Positions 1 through 9,228 are shown, numbered from the stretch's first letter. The stretch is 64,000 bases of DNA from Pedobacter panaciterrae (GCF_001636695.1 NZ_LGEL01000025.1:1-64000); one strand, 5' to 3'. The notes: a model not told the origin generated them from the letters alone. Numbers and translations are program-made.

Positions 1-793
1 GTATAAGACCTTGATAATACAAGGCTAAAAATAGTAAACCAAAAATAATTCTATACCAGCCAAATAGCTTAAAGCCATATTTTTGAACATAACCAATAAA
101 AAACTTAATGGCCAGTAATGCAATAATAAAAGCAACCAGGTTCCCAACGCCCAAAAGCATCAGGTTGTGCTTGTCATTCAATATTTCCGGTGTTTCTTTA
201 TAAGCTTTAAATAATTTCAAGCCAGTTGCGCCAACCATAGTTGGTACAGCCAGGAAGAAAGAGAACTCTGCCGCTACCGATCTGGTAAGCTTTTGCTGCA
301 TACCACCAATAATGCTGGCTGCACTTCTGCTTGTGCCCGGGATCATGGCTAAACATTGCCATATACCAATAATGAAAGCACTTTTATTGGTAATCTCCGG
401 TTCTGTTTTTACAGTTGGCTTATTAAAGAAGCGATCAATGAATAACAAAACTACACCACCTACAACCAGCATAATTGCTACTGTAACTGCACTTTCCAGC
501 AAGGCATCTATTCTTTTTTGAAGCAACATTCCCAATACTGCTGCAGGTATACAGGCAATCACGAGCTTTAAATAGAATTTCCAATGGTTCAATGGAAAGA
601 ATCTTTTCCAGTAAAAAACTACTACCGAAAGTATGGCACCCAATTGTACTGCAATTTCAAATAGTTTGACAAATGGATCTTTGTCTATGCCCATGATAGA
701 AGAGGCAATGATCATGTGACCTGTTGATGAAACAGGCAAAAACTCCGTTATCCCTTCTATAATAGAAAGGATTAAGGTTTGTAAAAAATCCAT
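1..793 (-). CDS. uppP: Undecaprenyl-diphosphatase UppP (BacA family), 3' end cut by window
   Basis: Integral inner-membrane enzyme that dephosphorylates undecaprenyl diphosphate, recycling the lipid carrier for peptidoglycan and other envelope glycans. Reading back from the ATG at 793, the protein begins [14 protein letters not shown] and shows both family signatures: the [12 protein letters not shown] stretch near residue 20 and PGTSRS further on, within a strongly hydrophobic multi-helix protein. About 264 codons are present, close to full family length; the C-terminus lies beyond position 1. It sits 4 nt downstream of the DUF3098 gene and after ftsX, a cell-envelope operon order common in Bacteroidota. 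Identification is firm. Confidence 0.95.
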   Translation of the reverse strand, partial: MDFLQTLILSIIEGITEFLPVSSTGHMIIASSIMGIDKDPFVKLFEIAVQLGAILSVVVFYWKRFFPLNHWKFYLKLVIACIPAAVLGMLLQKRIDALLESAVTVAIMLVVGGVVLLFIDRFFNKPTVKTEPEITNKSAFIIGIWQCLAMIPGTSRSAASIIGGMQQKLTRSVAAEFSFFLAVPTMVGATGLKLFKAYKETPEILNDKHNLMLLGVGNLVAFIIALLAIKFFIGYVQKYGFKLFGWYRIIFGLLFLALYYQGLI

Positions 794-797
794 GAAC

Positions 798-1022
798 TTA
801 TTTCTTTAATATGGCGTAAACTCCAAAACCAAATCCCGCTAATACTACCATAGGGGCAAGTAAAGTTTTTCGGAAGTCGTATATGTCTGTTGTACCAATC
901 ATTAAAATAAAGCCAAATACAACAATGGCAATGCTAATAAGTAATAGCTGATAATTCTTTTTTGTGAAAACTAATTCAGTTTTAGAATCCTGATGTGCAG
1001 GGGTTGATTTTTTTTCTGTCAT
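798..1022 (-). CDS. DUF3098 family small membrane protein
   Basis: A 74-residue protein with a polar N-terminus of about 25 residues and two hydrophobic helices (roughly residues 26-45 and 54-70). This size, the double-helix pattern and its position between ftsX and uppP match the DUF3098 family of Bacteroidota. No enzymatic motif is visible. Its start codon overlaps the ftsX stop by one base (position 1022), so the two are translationally coupled. A role in cell division or envelope assembly is inferred only from the neighbours. Confidence 0.85.
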   Translation of the reverse strand: MTEKKSTPAHQDSKTELVFTKKNYQLLLISIAIVVFGFILMIGTTDIYDFRKTLLAPMVVLAGFGFGVYAILKK

Positions 1023-1900
1023 TATCTGTAAAGATCGTAAATTTTTAAACGTAAATATTTGCTAACGGCAAATGATGTACTTATAGCGGTAATAAAGATA
1101 CCTACACCAACCAACCCAAGCAATACAATACCAAATTCAGTATAATTTCTAAGAATTACAATTTCTGGAATCTCTCTTTGGGCGTAGTACAAGATACCCA
1201 ATAAGATTAGAATAGCAATAAATGCAGCAATTAATCCATGCAGGGCCGCTAATAAAATAAAAGGTCTGCGGATGAAGCCTCTCGTGGCACCAACCAATTG
1301 CATACTTTTAATTAAGAAACGCTGAGAATAAATAGCAAGTCTTATTGTGTTATTAATAAGAGCAACAGATATAATTAGCAAAATAGCAGCAAAACCTAAG
1401 ATAATTAATCCTATGGTGTTAATGTTTTTATTTACCATGTCTATTAGTGAGCTCTGGTAGATAACCTCTTTAACAACAGGGTTTTTAGCTATGCTCGCTT
1501 TTAAAGCATCAATACTTTTGTTGTTCGCATAGTCGGCTTTTAGATATACATCAACAGTAGATAGCAATGGATTGTAACCCAGGAAATTAACGAAATCTTC
1601 GCCAAGGTCATTGGTTAAGTTTCTGGCAGCCATTTCCTTATTTACGTATTGGGTAGTTTTAACTGCCGGATTTGCGTTAAGTTCTTTTTGAAACTGCAAA
1701 ACATCTGTTTCTTTAGCGCCTTCATCTACAATTATGTTCAGCACAATATTTTCCTTTACGTAGTTGGAAAGGTTTTTTGCATGTACCAATATTAAGCCCA
1801 ACATACCCAGCATCAATAAAACCAATGCAATACTGAAGATTGTAGAAATATAAATGGTTTTTGTCTTCTTAGAAGCATCGCTCACTTCAAATTCTTCCAT
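1022..1900 (-). CDS. ftsX: Cell division protein FtsX (ABC-transporter-like permease)
   Basis: FtsX partners with the ATPase FtsE at the division site and transmits signals to peptidoglycan hydrolases. The protein (292 aa) has a short cytoplasmic N-terminus, one transmembrane helix, a periplasmic domain of about 130 residues, then three C-terminal helices with the VGATRGFIRRPF segment typical of FtsX. I chose the ATG at 1900 (MEEFEVSD). The longer reading from 1942 would place an AT-rich, promoter-like TATTTTCG inside the coding region, and family members start at the EEFE-like segment. No ftsE lies in this window. Confidence 0.92.
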   Translation of the reverse strand: MEEFEVSDASKKTKTIYISTIFSIALVLLMLGMLGLILVHAKNLSNYVKENIVLNIIVDEGAKETDVLQFQKELNANPAVKTTQYVNKEMAARNLTNDLGEDFVNFLGYNPLLSTVDVYLKADYANNKSIDALKASIAKNPVVKEVIYQSSLIDMVNKNINTIGLIILGFAAILLIISVALINNTIRLAIYSQRFLIKSMQLVGATRGFIRRPFILLAALHGLIAAFIAILILLGILYYAQREIPEIVILRNYTEFGIVLLGLVGVGIFITAISTSFAVSKYLRLKIYDLYR

Positions 1901-2073
1901 GTATTTGTCTTTATGTTTTGCGAAAATAAAAAATATAAGCAACTAATTTAAATTATATGGCTTTTATACTTTAAATCGTAAAAATTTATAACGGGTTTTG
2001 TGTTTAAATAGTGTTAAAACAAAAAGGGAAAACGAAATAGTGAGTTCACGGTACTATCAAAGTCGGTGCGTGC

Positions 2074-2151
2074 TAAGTCCACCTTTTTCTTGGTAAAAAC
2101 GTGGACTTAACGTGGACTGATGCAGAGGAGTTTTAAAATGTATTATATTTG
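2074..2151 (+). promoter_or_regulatory. Phased GTGGACTT repeats and -7 box ahead of the ClC gene
   Basis: TAAGTCCAC at 2074-2082 is the exact complement of GTGGACTTA at 2101-2109. The unit AACGTGGACT occurs twice head to tail, at 2098-2107 and 2109-2118, a period of 11 bp or about one helical turn. A perfect -7 box TATATTTG lies at 2144-2151, 9 nt before the ATG at 2161. The repeats would sit just upstream of the -33 position, where an activator could bind. No regulator is identified; the regulatory role is inference from layout. Confidence 0.45.
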
Positions 2152-2160
2152 ACTTGCATT

Positions 2161-3423
2161 ATGATTGATAAAAAATCCATTTATAAATTAGGCAAGTGGT
2201 TGCTAATAATCATCTTACTTAGTTTTGTAGCAGGCACAATGTCGGCAATATTTTTAACATCATTAGATCTGGCAACAAATTTTAGAACAGAACATCCTTA
2301 TGTTTTGTACCTGTTGCCTTTAGGAGGATTGGCCATTGGGTTGATTTACCATTATTCAGGTAAAAGTGTCGAACGCGGTAATAACTTAGTTTTTGATACC
2401 ATTCATAATCCAAAAGATATTATTCCTTTCAGGATGGCTCCACTGGTACTGATTGGTACTGTGGCCACACATTTTTTTGGTGGCTCTGCCGGTAGGGAGG
2501 GTACGGCTTTACAAATGTCGGCTGCTGCGGCAGATCAGTTTCATGAAATTTTTCATTTAAGCAAACAAGAGCGGATCATACTTCTTATTGCCGGTTTAAG
2601 TGCTGGTTTTGCCTCCGTTTTTGGAACACCTATCGCCGGTGCCATTTTCGGTATAGAGGTACTGTTAATGGGTAAGATTCCTTATAAATCAATACTGCCT
2701 GCGCTTGCTGCAGCCTTCCTGGCCGTCTATGTTACCAGTTTATGGGGCGTTGGCCATACGCATTATCATATCGATTCTGTGCCCCAATTTTCTTTAAAAG
2801 GGATAGCTTACAGTGCAATTTCGGGTCTGTTTTTTAGCATTGCCGCTATAATATTTGTAAGACTGACTCATGGGCTATCTCTGATATTTAAAAAGATTAA
2901 TTATGCCCCATTGCGGCCATTTGTAGGTGGGATAGTAATCATCATAATTGTTTTATTGTTAGGTACGTACAAATACATTGGTTTAGGTATACCCACTATA
3001 GTCGAATCTTTTTTGCAAAGCTCAAAACCTCAGGATTTCGCTTTAAAAATACTCCTCACAGCGGTTACACTTGCCGCAGGTTTTAAAGGTGGCGAGGTTA
3101 CCCCGCTCTTTTTTATTGGGGCTACCCTTGGTAGTGCACTTTCCTTGTGGCTTCCTTTGCCTGTGGGTTTACTGGCAGGAATGGGTTTTGTGGCCGTTTT
3201 TGCTGGCGCCGCTAAGACACCGCTGGCTTGCTGTGCAATGGCAATGGAACTTTTTGGGGTATCATGTGGTATTTATGTTGTGGTTGCCTGTGTGGTTGCT
3301 TATCTTATTTCCGGTGCTCACAGCATCTATAATGCTTCCGAAAACAAAGCGCCAAAGCACTTTTTGTTCGGTAAATTTTCTCTTACGGATGTGCATCGCA
3401 AGAGGCAAATAAAAACTTCTTAG
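2161..3423 (+). CDS. ClC-type chloride channel/transporter family protein
   Basis: Integral membrane protein of the ClC anion channel and H+/Cl- antiporter family (420 aa, about ten helices). Visible family motifs are GSAGREGT near residue 115, equal to the GREGP helix that carries the gating glutamate; GTPIAGAIFGIE near 160; and GGEVTPLF near 310. The GREGP proline is Thr here. There is no C-terminal CBS pair. I use the ATG at 2161; a TTG at 2149 is possible but falls within the -7 box. It may be a voltage-gated-chloride-channel-like anion transporter; the ion is not readable from sequence. Confidence 0.88.
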   Translation: MIDKKSIYKLGKWLLIIILLSFVAGTMSAIFLTSLDLATNFRTEHPYVLYLLPLGGLAIGLIYHYSGKSVERGNNLVFDTIHNPKDIIPFRMAPLVLIGTVATHFFGGSAGREGTALQMSAAAADQFHEIFHLSKQERIILLIAGLSAGFASVFGTPIAGAIFGIEVLLMGKIPYKSILPALAAAFLAVYVTSLWGVGHTHYHIDSVPQFSLKGIAYSAISGLFFSIAAIIFVRLTHGLSLIFKKINYAPLRPFVGGIVIIIIVLLLGTYKYIGLGIPTIVESFLQSSKPQDFALKILLTAVTLAAGFKGGEVTPLFFIGATLGSALSLWLPLPVGLLAGMGFVAVFAGAAKTPLACCAMAMELFGVSCGIYVVVACVVAYLISGAHSIYNASENKAPKHFLFGKFSLTDVHRKRQIKTS

Positions 3424-3430
3424 CCAAACT

Positions 3431-3462
3431 TTTCTGTAACCCCCTTAATTTCTTTATTTTCG
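3431..3462 (+). promoter_or_regulatory. Candidate leuS promoter
   Basis: TTTC at 3431-3434, a 20-nt spacer, then TATTTTCG at 3455-3462. This matches the Bacteroidota TTTG / TAnnTTTG form with one mismatch in each box. It gives a start near 3469 and a leader of about 18 nt before the leuS ATG at 3487. Confidence 0.4.
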
Positions 3463-3486
3463 CGGGATATAAAGGAATTAGCAGTA

Positions 3487-6285
3487 ATGGATTACCAATT
3501 TAAAGAAATAGAACAGAAATGGCAAAAGTTCTGGGCTCAAAATCAAACGTTTAAAGTAGAAAAAGATACAACAAAACCTAAGTTTTACGTTCTCGACATG
3601 TTTCCTTACCCATCTGGTGCAGGTTTACACGTGGGTCATCCGCTCGGTTACATTGCTTCCGATATATTTGCGAGGTATAAAAGATTAAAGGGATTCAACG
3701 TATTGCATCCAATGGGATATGATTCATTTGGATTACCTGCTGAGCAATATGCTATACAAACTGGTCAGCATCCGGCATTAACAACCGAAACAAACATCAA
3801 TACCTACAGAGAGCAATTGGATAAAATTGGTTTCTCGTTCGATTGGAGTAAAGAAGTACGTACCAGCGATCCGGGATATTATAAATGGACTCAGTGGATC
3901 TTTATGCAATTGTTTAATTCCTGGTACAACCTGGAAACAGACAGAGCTGAAGATATTACTTCGCTAATTGAAAAATTTAATGCTTCGGGCAGTGCTGATG
4001 TAAAAGCGGTTTGTGATGAAGATGTTAAATCTTTCTTGCCTAGTGACTGGGCAACCATGACCAGCGAAGAAAAGCAGGAAGAATTATTGAAATATCGCCT
4101 TACTTATTTAAGAGAAAGTACTGTAAACTGGTGCCCTGCATTGGGAACTGTATTGGCTAATGATGAGGTGAAAGATGGTTATTCGGAGCGTGGCGGATTC
4201 CCTGTAGAACAAAAGAAAATGATGCAGTGGAGTATGCGTATATCTGCCTATGCAGAACGTTTATTGCAAGGCTTAAATACAATTGACTGGCCAGAACCCG
4301 TTAAAGAAATGCAACGTAACTGGATCGGTAAGAGCGTTGGGGCAAGTGTTAAATTTGCTATAGAAAATGCTCCTGAAGGTATTGCCAGCTATATTGAAGT
4401 TTTTACAACACGTGTAGATACTATATTTGGTGTTTCTTATTTGGTTTTAGCGCCAGAGCATGAGCTTGTTACTGCATTGACTACCCCAGCACAACTGGAT
4501 GATATTAATGCTTACATCGCTAAAACTAAAAAGAAATCAGAGCTTGATCGTATGGCTGATACAAAAACCGTATCAGGCGCCTTTACAGGAAGCTATGTGA
4601 TTAATCCGGTAAGCGGAGAACGTATTCAGCTTTGGATTGCAGATTATGTGCTTGCAGGCTATGGTACAGGTGCAGTAATGGGAGTGCCAAGTGGCGATCA
4701 GCGCGATTGGCTTTTTGCTACTCATTTTAACTTGCCTATTGTACAGATTCTTGATGCACAAAAGGATATTGAACTTCAGGCAGATGCCACCAAAGAAGGT
4801 AAGTACATTAATTCTGGTTTTATAAACGGAATGAATTATACTGAGGCTATCCAAACTTTAAATGCCTGGTTAGAGGAAAAAAAGGTAGGGAAAGCTAAGA
4901 TAAATTACCGCATGCGTGATGCTATTTTCGGCAGACAACGCTATTGGGGTGAACCGATTCCTGTTTATTTCAAAAATGGCTTGCCCTATTTGATTAAAGA
5001 AGAGGAACTGCCGCTAATGCTTCCTGAAATTGATAAATACCTGCCAACCGAAACAGGCGAGCCACCGTTGGGTCGTGCTGAGGATTGGAGCTATGATCAT
5101 CAGTACGAATATGAGCTGAGTACTATGCCAGGATGGGCAGGGTCTAGCTGGTATTGGTATCGTTATATGGATGCTAAAAATGATTCAGACTTTGCCTCTA
5201 AAGATGCTATTGCTTACTGGAAGGATGTTGATTTATATATCGGTGGTGCTGAGCATGCAACCGGGCATTTATTATACAGCCGTTTCTGGAACAAGTTCTT
5301 AAAGGATTTGGGATATGTGCAGGAAGAGGAACCTTTTAAGAAATTAATTAACCAGGGGATGATACAGGGTAGAAGTAACTTTGTATATCGTGTTGTTGAT
5401 GAGGAAGGCCGTGGTACCAATACTTTGGTTTCTCATGGGTTAAAAAAGGATTACAAAACCTCTGCATTGCATGTTGATGTAAATATTGTAGAGAATGAAA
5501 TTCTGAATATTGAGAAATTCAAGAAATTCAGACCGGAATTTGCTGAAGCAGAGTTTATCCTTGAAAATGGAAAATACATTTGCGGTGTGGAAGTAGAGAA
5601 AATGTCTAAGTCCAAATTTAACGTGGTAAATCCTGATGTGCTGATTGAAAGTTACGGAGCTGATACTTTGAGGATGTACGAAATGTTCCTCGGTCCGCTT
5701 GAGCAAAGCAAACCATGGAATACTAACGGTATTGAAGGTGTGTTTAAGTTTTTACGCAAATTCTGGCGTTTATTCCATAATGAGGCATGGCAGTTTAATG
5801 TTAGTGATTCTGTACCATCAAAAGCTGAATTGAAAGCTTTGCACAAGATCATTAAAAAAGTACAGGATGATATTGATCGTTTCTCGTTTAATACTTCGGT
5901 ATCGAGCTTTATGATTGCGGTTAATGAGCTTACGGATCTAAAATGCAAAAACCGTCAGATACTGGAAGATTTGGTTGTTGTGCTTGCTTCATATGCACCA
6001 CACATTTGTGAGGAACTATGGGCTTTATTAGGTCATGAAGAAGGAAGTTTGTCGTATGCTAAATATCCTGAGTTTAACCCTGCTTATATGGTAGAAGATG
6101 AATTCAGTTATCCGATTTCGGTTAATGGTAAAACGCGGTTAAATATGAACTTGAGTCTTACTTTAGAACCTAAAGAGATTGAAGAAACTGTTTTAGCCGA
6201 TGAGAACGTTCAGAAGTATCTTGAAGGTAAAGCACCGAAAAAGGTAATTGTAGTAAAAGGACGGATTGTAAATATTGTGATTTAG
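3487..6285 (+). CDS. leuS: Leucyl-tRNA synthetase
   Basis: Class I aminoacyl-tRNA synthetase charging tRNA-Leu in the cytoplasm. The protein (932 aa) has the HIGH-type signature HVGH at residues 48-51, the CP1 editing domain in the middle ([18 protein letters not shown]), and KMSKS at residues 705-709. It is longer than the E. coli enzyme (about 860 aa). The extra length includes residues about 155-205 and a region before KMSKS, as usual in Bacteroidota. A hairpin repeat directly follows the stop and probably terminates transcription. Single gene between the ClC gene and a convergent Lrp regulator. Confidence 0.98.
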   Translation: MDYQFKEIEQKWQKFWAQNQTFKVEKDTTKPKFYVLDMFPYPSGAGLHVGHPLGYIASDIFARYKRLKGFNVLHPMGYDSFGLPAEQYAIQTGQHPALTTETNINTYREQLDKIGFSFDWSKEVRTSDPGYYKWTQWIFMQLFNSWYNLETDRAEDITSLIEKFNASGSADVKAVCDEDVKSFLPSDWATMTSEEKQEELLKYRLTYLRESTVNWCPALGTVLANDEVKDGYSERGGFPVEQKKMMQWSMRISAYAERLLQGLNTIDWPEPVKEMQRNWIGKSVGASVKFAIENAPEGIASYIEVFTTRVDTIFGVSYLVLAPEHELVTALTTPAQLDDINAYIAKTKKKSELDRMADTKTVSGAFTGSYVINPVSGERIQLWIADYVLAGYGTGAVMGVPSGDQRDWLFATHFNLPIVQILDAQKDIELQADATKEGKYINSGFINGMNYTEAIQTLNAWLEEKKVGKAKINYRMRDAIFGRQRYWGEPIPVYFKNGLPYLIKEEELPLMLPEIDKYLPTETGEPPLGRAEDWSYDHQYEYELSTMPGWAGSSWYWYRYMDAKNDSDFASKDAIAYWKDVDLYIGGAEHATGHLLYSRFWNKFLKDLGYVQEEEPFKKLINQGMIQGRSNFVYRVVDEEGRGTNTLVSHGLKKDYKTSALHVDVNIVENEILNIEKFKKFRPEFAEAEFILENGKYICGVEVEKMSKSKFNVVNPDVLIESYGADTLRMYEMFLGPLEQSKPWNTNGIEGVFKFLRKFWRLFHNEAWQFNVSDSVPSKAELKALHKIIKKVQDDIDRFSFNTSVSSFMIAVNELTDLKCKNRQILEDLVVVLASYAPHICEELWALLGHEEGSLSYAKYPEFNPAYMVEDEFSYPISVNGKTRLNMNLSLTLEPKEIEETVLADENVQKYLEGKAPKKVIVVKGRIVNIVI

Positions 6286-6318
6286 AGTATACGACGTCCG
6301 TCATCATTCTAATGCTCC

Positions 6319-6390
6319 CGTCATCTCGACGATAGGAGAGATCTCTTGAATAATCATAACCAAGAGATCTCTCCTATCGTCGAGATGACG
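6319..6390. repeat. Dispersed hairpin repeat, copy 1 (perfect 30-bp arms)
   Basis: Left arm 6319-6348 and right arm 6361-6390 are perfect 30-bp reverse complements around a 12-nt loop. Outer end is CGTCATCTCGACG, the middle is ATAG, the inner end is GAGAGATCTCTTG. It fills the gap between the convergent leuS (stop 6285) and Lrp gene (stop 6397), so it can serve as a terminator for both. Four related copies occur at 26713, 29077, 32910 and 52580. Confidence 0.92.
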
Positions 6391-6396
6391 AAGCTC

Positions 6397-6876
6397 TTAT
6401 GTTCTATCTTTTAATGGGTAGGCCAACTCTCTTTTAGCCTCATTAACCACAAAGCAGCTTTGCAATGATCCTACATTTTTAAGCTTTGCCAGTTTTTCTA
6501 CAATTAGCTTATTGTAGCCTGCCATATCGCTTACAACAATTTTTAAGAGGAAATCAAAGGCTCCGGTTGTGTGGTAGCATTCTAATACTTCAGGAAAACG
6601 GATTACTTCATTTTGAAATGCAATAAGTGCTTCGCCACTATGGTCGTTTAATTGTACCTGAGTAAAGGAAATCCAGAGTTCATCAAATTTATTGCGGTCT
6701 ATAAGTGTTACGCTGCCTGTAATATAACCCAGGTCTTTAAGTCGACTTACACGCTCAAACATAGTACTGCTCCCCTTATGTAATTTAAGAGCTAATTCTT
6801 TATTGGTAAGCCTTGCGTCCTTTTGCAGTAGGCGAAGAATATCCAGATCCGTTTGATCTAAGATGGTTGTATTCAT
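6397..6876 (-). CDS. Lrp/AsnC family transcriptional regulator
   Basis: Small DNA-binding regulator (159 aa) with an N-terminal winged helix-turn-helix (LDQTDLDILRLLQKDARLTN onwards, residues about 6-55) and a C-terminal RAM ligand-binding domain with the VLECYHTTGAFDFLLKI core. Such proteins sense amino acids and control their metabolism. I chose the ATG at 6876; the longer reading from 6930 would lie too near the predicted promoter. It is divergent from the sigma factor gene, and a threonine dehydrogenase lies just beyond, so threonine or glycine catabolism is a plausible but unproven target. Confidence 0.9.
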   Translation of the reverse strand: MNTTILDQTDLDILRLLQKDARLTNKELALKLHKGSSTMFERVSRLKDLGYITGSVTLIDRNKFDELWISFTQVQLNDHSGEALIAFQNEVIRFPEVLECYHTTGAFDFLLKIVVSDMAGYNKLIVEKLAKLKNVGSLQSCFVVNEAKRELAYPLKDRT

Positions 6877-6912
6877 ATAACCACGACCGCTTTTATGCGT
6901 TTTGATGTGATG

Positions 6913-6944
6913 CAAATAAAGAACATTCAACCCATATTAACAAA
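6913..6944 (-). promoter_or_regulatory. Candidate promoter of the Lrp-type gene
   Basis: On the minus strand TTTG (6941-6944), a 20-nt spacer, and TTTATTTG (6913-6920). The -33 is perfect and the -7 has one mismatch. Transcription would begin near 6906, about 30 nt before the ATG at 6876, which supports that start over 6930. Confidence 0.45.
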
Positions 6945-7115
6945 TGGAAGGCAACAAAATTTGGGGATTCATTATAGATTTTTTTAAGAGCAAAATTAAA
7001 TTCTGACCATTAGGGCGCGTTATGAATAATTTGCGGATAAATCCAATATCCAAGGTTATAACAAATCAACTTTGGAACTTTAGCCCATGCAACCGCAGGC
7101 TGCAATGTGCTAAGC

Positions 7116-7976
7116 ATGAGAGAAATCAAGATAGAAAAATCTTTTACTAAACGAGACCATGATTCCCTTAGGAGATATCTGAATGATATTGCCGGGTACC
7201 CATTGTTAAGTGCCGAGGACGAGGTAATGCTAGCTCAAAAGATTCAGGCAGGAGATCTTGCAGCATTGCAAAGGCTTGTGAATTCGAACCTCAGGTTCGT
7301 GGTTTCGGTAGCGAAAAAATACGAAGGACAGGGGTTGCCTTTAGCTGATCTGATCTCTGAGGGAAATGCCGGATTGGTTAAGGCTGCGGAACGGTTTGAT
7401 GAAAGCAGGGGATTTAAATTTATATCTTTTGCAGTGTGGTGGATCCGCCAGTCTATGATGATGGCTATTGGGACCTACAAGCGTATGATCAGACTTCCGA
7501 TGAATCAGGTAAATGACATTCAGGACTTGTGGCGATCCGAAATGGAAATGGAGCAAAGATTAGAAAGGCTGCCTACTGACGAGGAACTTTCTGAGTATAC
7601 CGGAATAGCACTGGATAAATTAAAGGCTTACCAATATAGCCCGGGCCATGCAGTTTCGCTGGATACTGCGGGCGATGATGAAGAGAAGCCTGGCTTGCTG
7701 GTGTTTCTTGAAGATACTTCTATAGATGCACCTGATACTGTGATGCAATCTCAGGATTTAAAATACAGCCTTAGGAAATTGCTCAATCAGCTTCCGGATA
7801 GGCAACGCAGAATAATTCAGCTCAGCTTTGGTCTGCAAGGTAACGAAGCAATGCACCTTGAAGATATTGCAGATCTTTTTGAATTGAGTAAAGAAAGCGT
7901 TAGAAAGATCAAATATCAGGCATTGCATAATCTTGGTAAGGAGGAAGGTGCGAAACGCCTCAGACAATATTTATAA
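7116..7976 (+). CDS. Sigma-70 family RNA polymerase sigma factor (divergent RpoD-like paralogue)
   Basis: Sigma factor of 286 aa with regions 1.2 (RRYLNDIAGYPLLS), 2 (NLRFVVSVAKKY; RGFKFISFAVWWIRQS), 3 and 4, and no region 1.1, the layout of the short Bacteroidota RpoD. It departs from the housekeeping form. After WWIRQS it reads MMMAIGTYKRMIRLPMNQV, and the -35-reading helix is SKESVRKIK where the housekeeping form is typically TRERVRQIK. An alternative (group 2-like) factor is therefore more likely than the primary one. The ATG at 7116 is preferred over a GTG at 7107. Its stop touches the start of the next gene, so the two are co-transcribed. Confidence 0.88.
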   Translation: MREIKIEKSFTKRDHDSLRRYLNDIAGYPLLSAEDEVMLAQKIQAGDLAALQRLVNSNLRFVVSVAKKYEGQGLPLADLISEGNAGLVKAAERFDESRGFKFISFAVWWIRQSMMMAIGTYKRMIRLPMNQVNDIQDLWRSEMEMEQRLERLPTDEELSEYTGIALDKLKAYQYSPGHAVSLDTAGDDEEKPGLLVFLEDTSIDAPDTVMQSQDLKYSLRKLLNQLPDRQRRIIQLSFGLQGNEAMHLEDIADLFELSKESVRKIKYQALHNLGKEEGAKRLRQYL

Positions 7977-8936
7977 ATGAACATGAAACAGAAAGAATAT
8001 ATACTAATCATTGGTGCTCTTGGACAAATTGGAAGAGAACTAACCGATGAACTACGAGAGAGATACGGTAAAGAAAATGTGTTGGCAGCCGACATTAGAC
8101 CGAAGGAAGATGTTTCTTTTGAAAAACAGCCTTATATACAATTAAATGTAATGGATAAGGATGTGCTTGAAAACCTTATTGCCGAAAATAAGTTTACTCA
8201 GATTTATCATCTGGCGGCAATGCTATCGGCAAGTGGAGAGCGTAACCCACAGGCTGCATGGGCACTAAATATGGATAGTTTATTGAGTATCCTTGATCTA
8301 TCTGTTAAATATAAAGTAGGAAAAGTTTTCTGGCCTAGTAGTATTGCTGTGTTTGGTCCTGATTCATCGAAGCAAAACTGTCCTCAGCAAGGTGTTACTG
8401 AGCCGAGTACTATTTATGGAATCAGTAAAGCGGCAGGGGAGTATTGGTGTAAATATTATTTTGAAAAACATGGCCTTGATGTGCGTAGTGTACGTTACCC
8501 CGGGCTTATTAGTTATACAGGGGCGCCAGGAGGCGGGACAACGGATTATGCTGTAGATATTTTTCACAGTGCTGTAAAAGGCGAAAAGTATACTTGCTTT
8601 TTGAAGGAGGATACAGCTTTGCCAATGATGTATATGCATGATGCAATACGTGCAACATTAGAGCTTATGGATGCTCCTGCAGCGTCTTTATCTGTACGTA
8701 CAGCTTATAACCTTAGTGCATTGAGTTTTACTCCGAAAGAAATTTTCGAAGAGATTGCCAAGGAAGTGACAGGCTTTGAGATTTCTTATGTTCCAGACTT
8801 CCGTCAGCAGATTGCTGATAGTTGGCCTCAAAGTATTGATGATAGTATTGCAAGTAAAGACTGGGGCTGGAAGCCTGCATTCGATTTGCAAAAAATGGTG
8901 AAAGATATGCTTAGTAATATCGAGGTATATCCATAA
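7977..8936 (+). CDS. tdh: SDR-type L-threonine 3-dehydrogenase
   Basis: Cytoplasmic NAD-dependent oxidation of L-threonine to 2-amino-3-ketobutyrate. The protein (319 aa) is an extended short-chain dehydrogenase: Rossmann motif GALGQIG at residues 13-19, a PSSIAVFGP strand, the catalytic YGISK (Tyr and Lys), then RYPGLIS and a PGGGTTDYAV segment characteristic of this threonine dehydrogenase group rather than sugar epimerases. The ATG begins on the base after the sigma factor stop, implying one transcript. No kbl (the usual next enzyme) is adjacent. A UDP-sugar epimerase is the main alternative, less likely. Confidence 0.88.
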   Translation: MNMKQKEYILIIGALGQIGRELTDELRERYGKENVLAADIRPKEDVSFEKQPYIQLNVMDKDVLENLIAENKFTQIYHLAAMLSASGERNPQAAWALNMDSLLSILDLSVKYKVGKVFWPSSIAVFGPDSSKQNCPQQGVTEPSTIYGISKAAGEYWCKYYFEKHGLDVRSVRYPGLISYTGAPGGGTTDYAVDIFHSAVKGEKYTCFLKEDTALPMMYMHDAIRATLELMDAPAASLSVRTAYNLSALSFTPKEIFEEIAKEVTGFEISYVPDFRQQIADSWPQSIDDSIASKDWGWKPAFDLQKMVKDMLSNIEVYP

Positions 8937-8972
8937 GAAAAACAATTATTCGTAATTGGTAAATTTAGGTTC

Positions 8973-9011
8973 AAAAGCAGGCTGTATCCGGATGGAGTGT
9001 CTGCTTTTTTT
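8973..9011 (+). terminator. Intrinsic terminator after tdh
   Basis: AAAAGCAG (8973-8980) pairs with CTGCTTTT (9001-9008), with an inner ATCCGGAT palindrome in the loop, and is followed by further T residues. It sits 36 nt after the tdh stop. Confidence 0.6.
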
Positions 9012-9228
9012 ATGATGTTAAAATGTTAATTTGTTTATAACATTTGCTACAAGGTTGAAGAAGATTTATTAAATTAGATTATGAAATAACTTAAGTCTGT
9101 TTTGATAAAAAAGTCCTGTGAGTGGGTGATCCGCGAAGGGCAGGCACAGCATACGCAAAAGGTACAAAAGCCGGCTTCTTAAAGCCGGCTTTTGTGTTTA
9201 ATAAAACTTTGGCGGGCAAATTGCAATA
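9012..9228 (+). other. Gene-free stretch with a strong hairpin; possible small RNA
   Basis: Part of the 331-nt gap between tdh and the hybrid kinase. It has no supported ORF. The 3' portion holds a perfect 14-bp stem, 9164-9177 with 9182-9195 (core AAGCCGGCTT, 4-nt loop). The hairpin lacks a long T tract. The relatively GC-rich 9110-9160 upstream of it differs from the AT-rich flanks, which would fit a small non-coding transcript ending at the hairpin. I could not match it to a known RNA family, including the signal recognition particle RNA. Confidence 0.3.

Noticed and set aside
2149-2160. TTG start of the ClC gene four codons upstream
   Set aside because: The TTG is part of a perfect -7 promoter box, and the ATG at 2161 is the better start.
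3071-3412. 113-codon plus-strand ORF inside the ClC gene
   Set aside because: Out of frame with a clear ClC protein that has all family motifs; the shadow frame is Trp/Leu-rich without a family.
6319-6390. CRISPR array or IS ends for the hairpin repeats
   Set aside because: Copies are dispersed singly with no spacers, no transposase, and no target duplication visible.
9110-9200. Signal recognition particle RNA or another known RNA gene
   Set aside because: I could not find the conserved GGAAG tetraloop region of SRP RNA or another family signature; kept only as an unknown hairpin.
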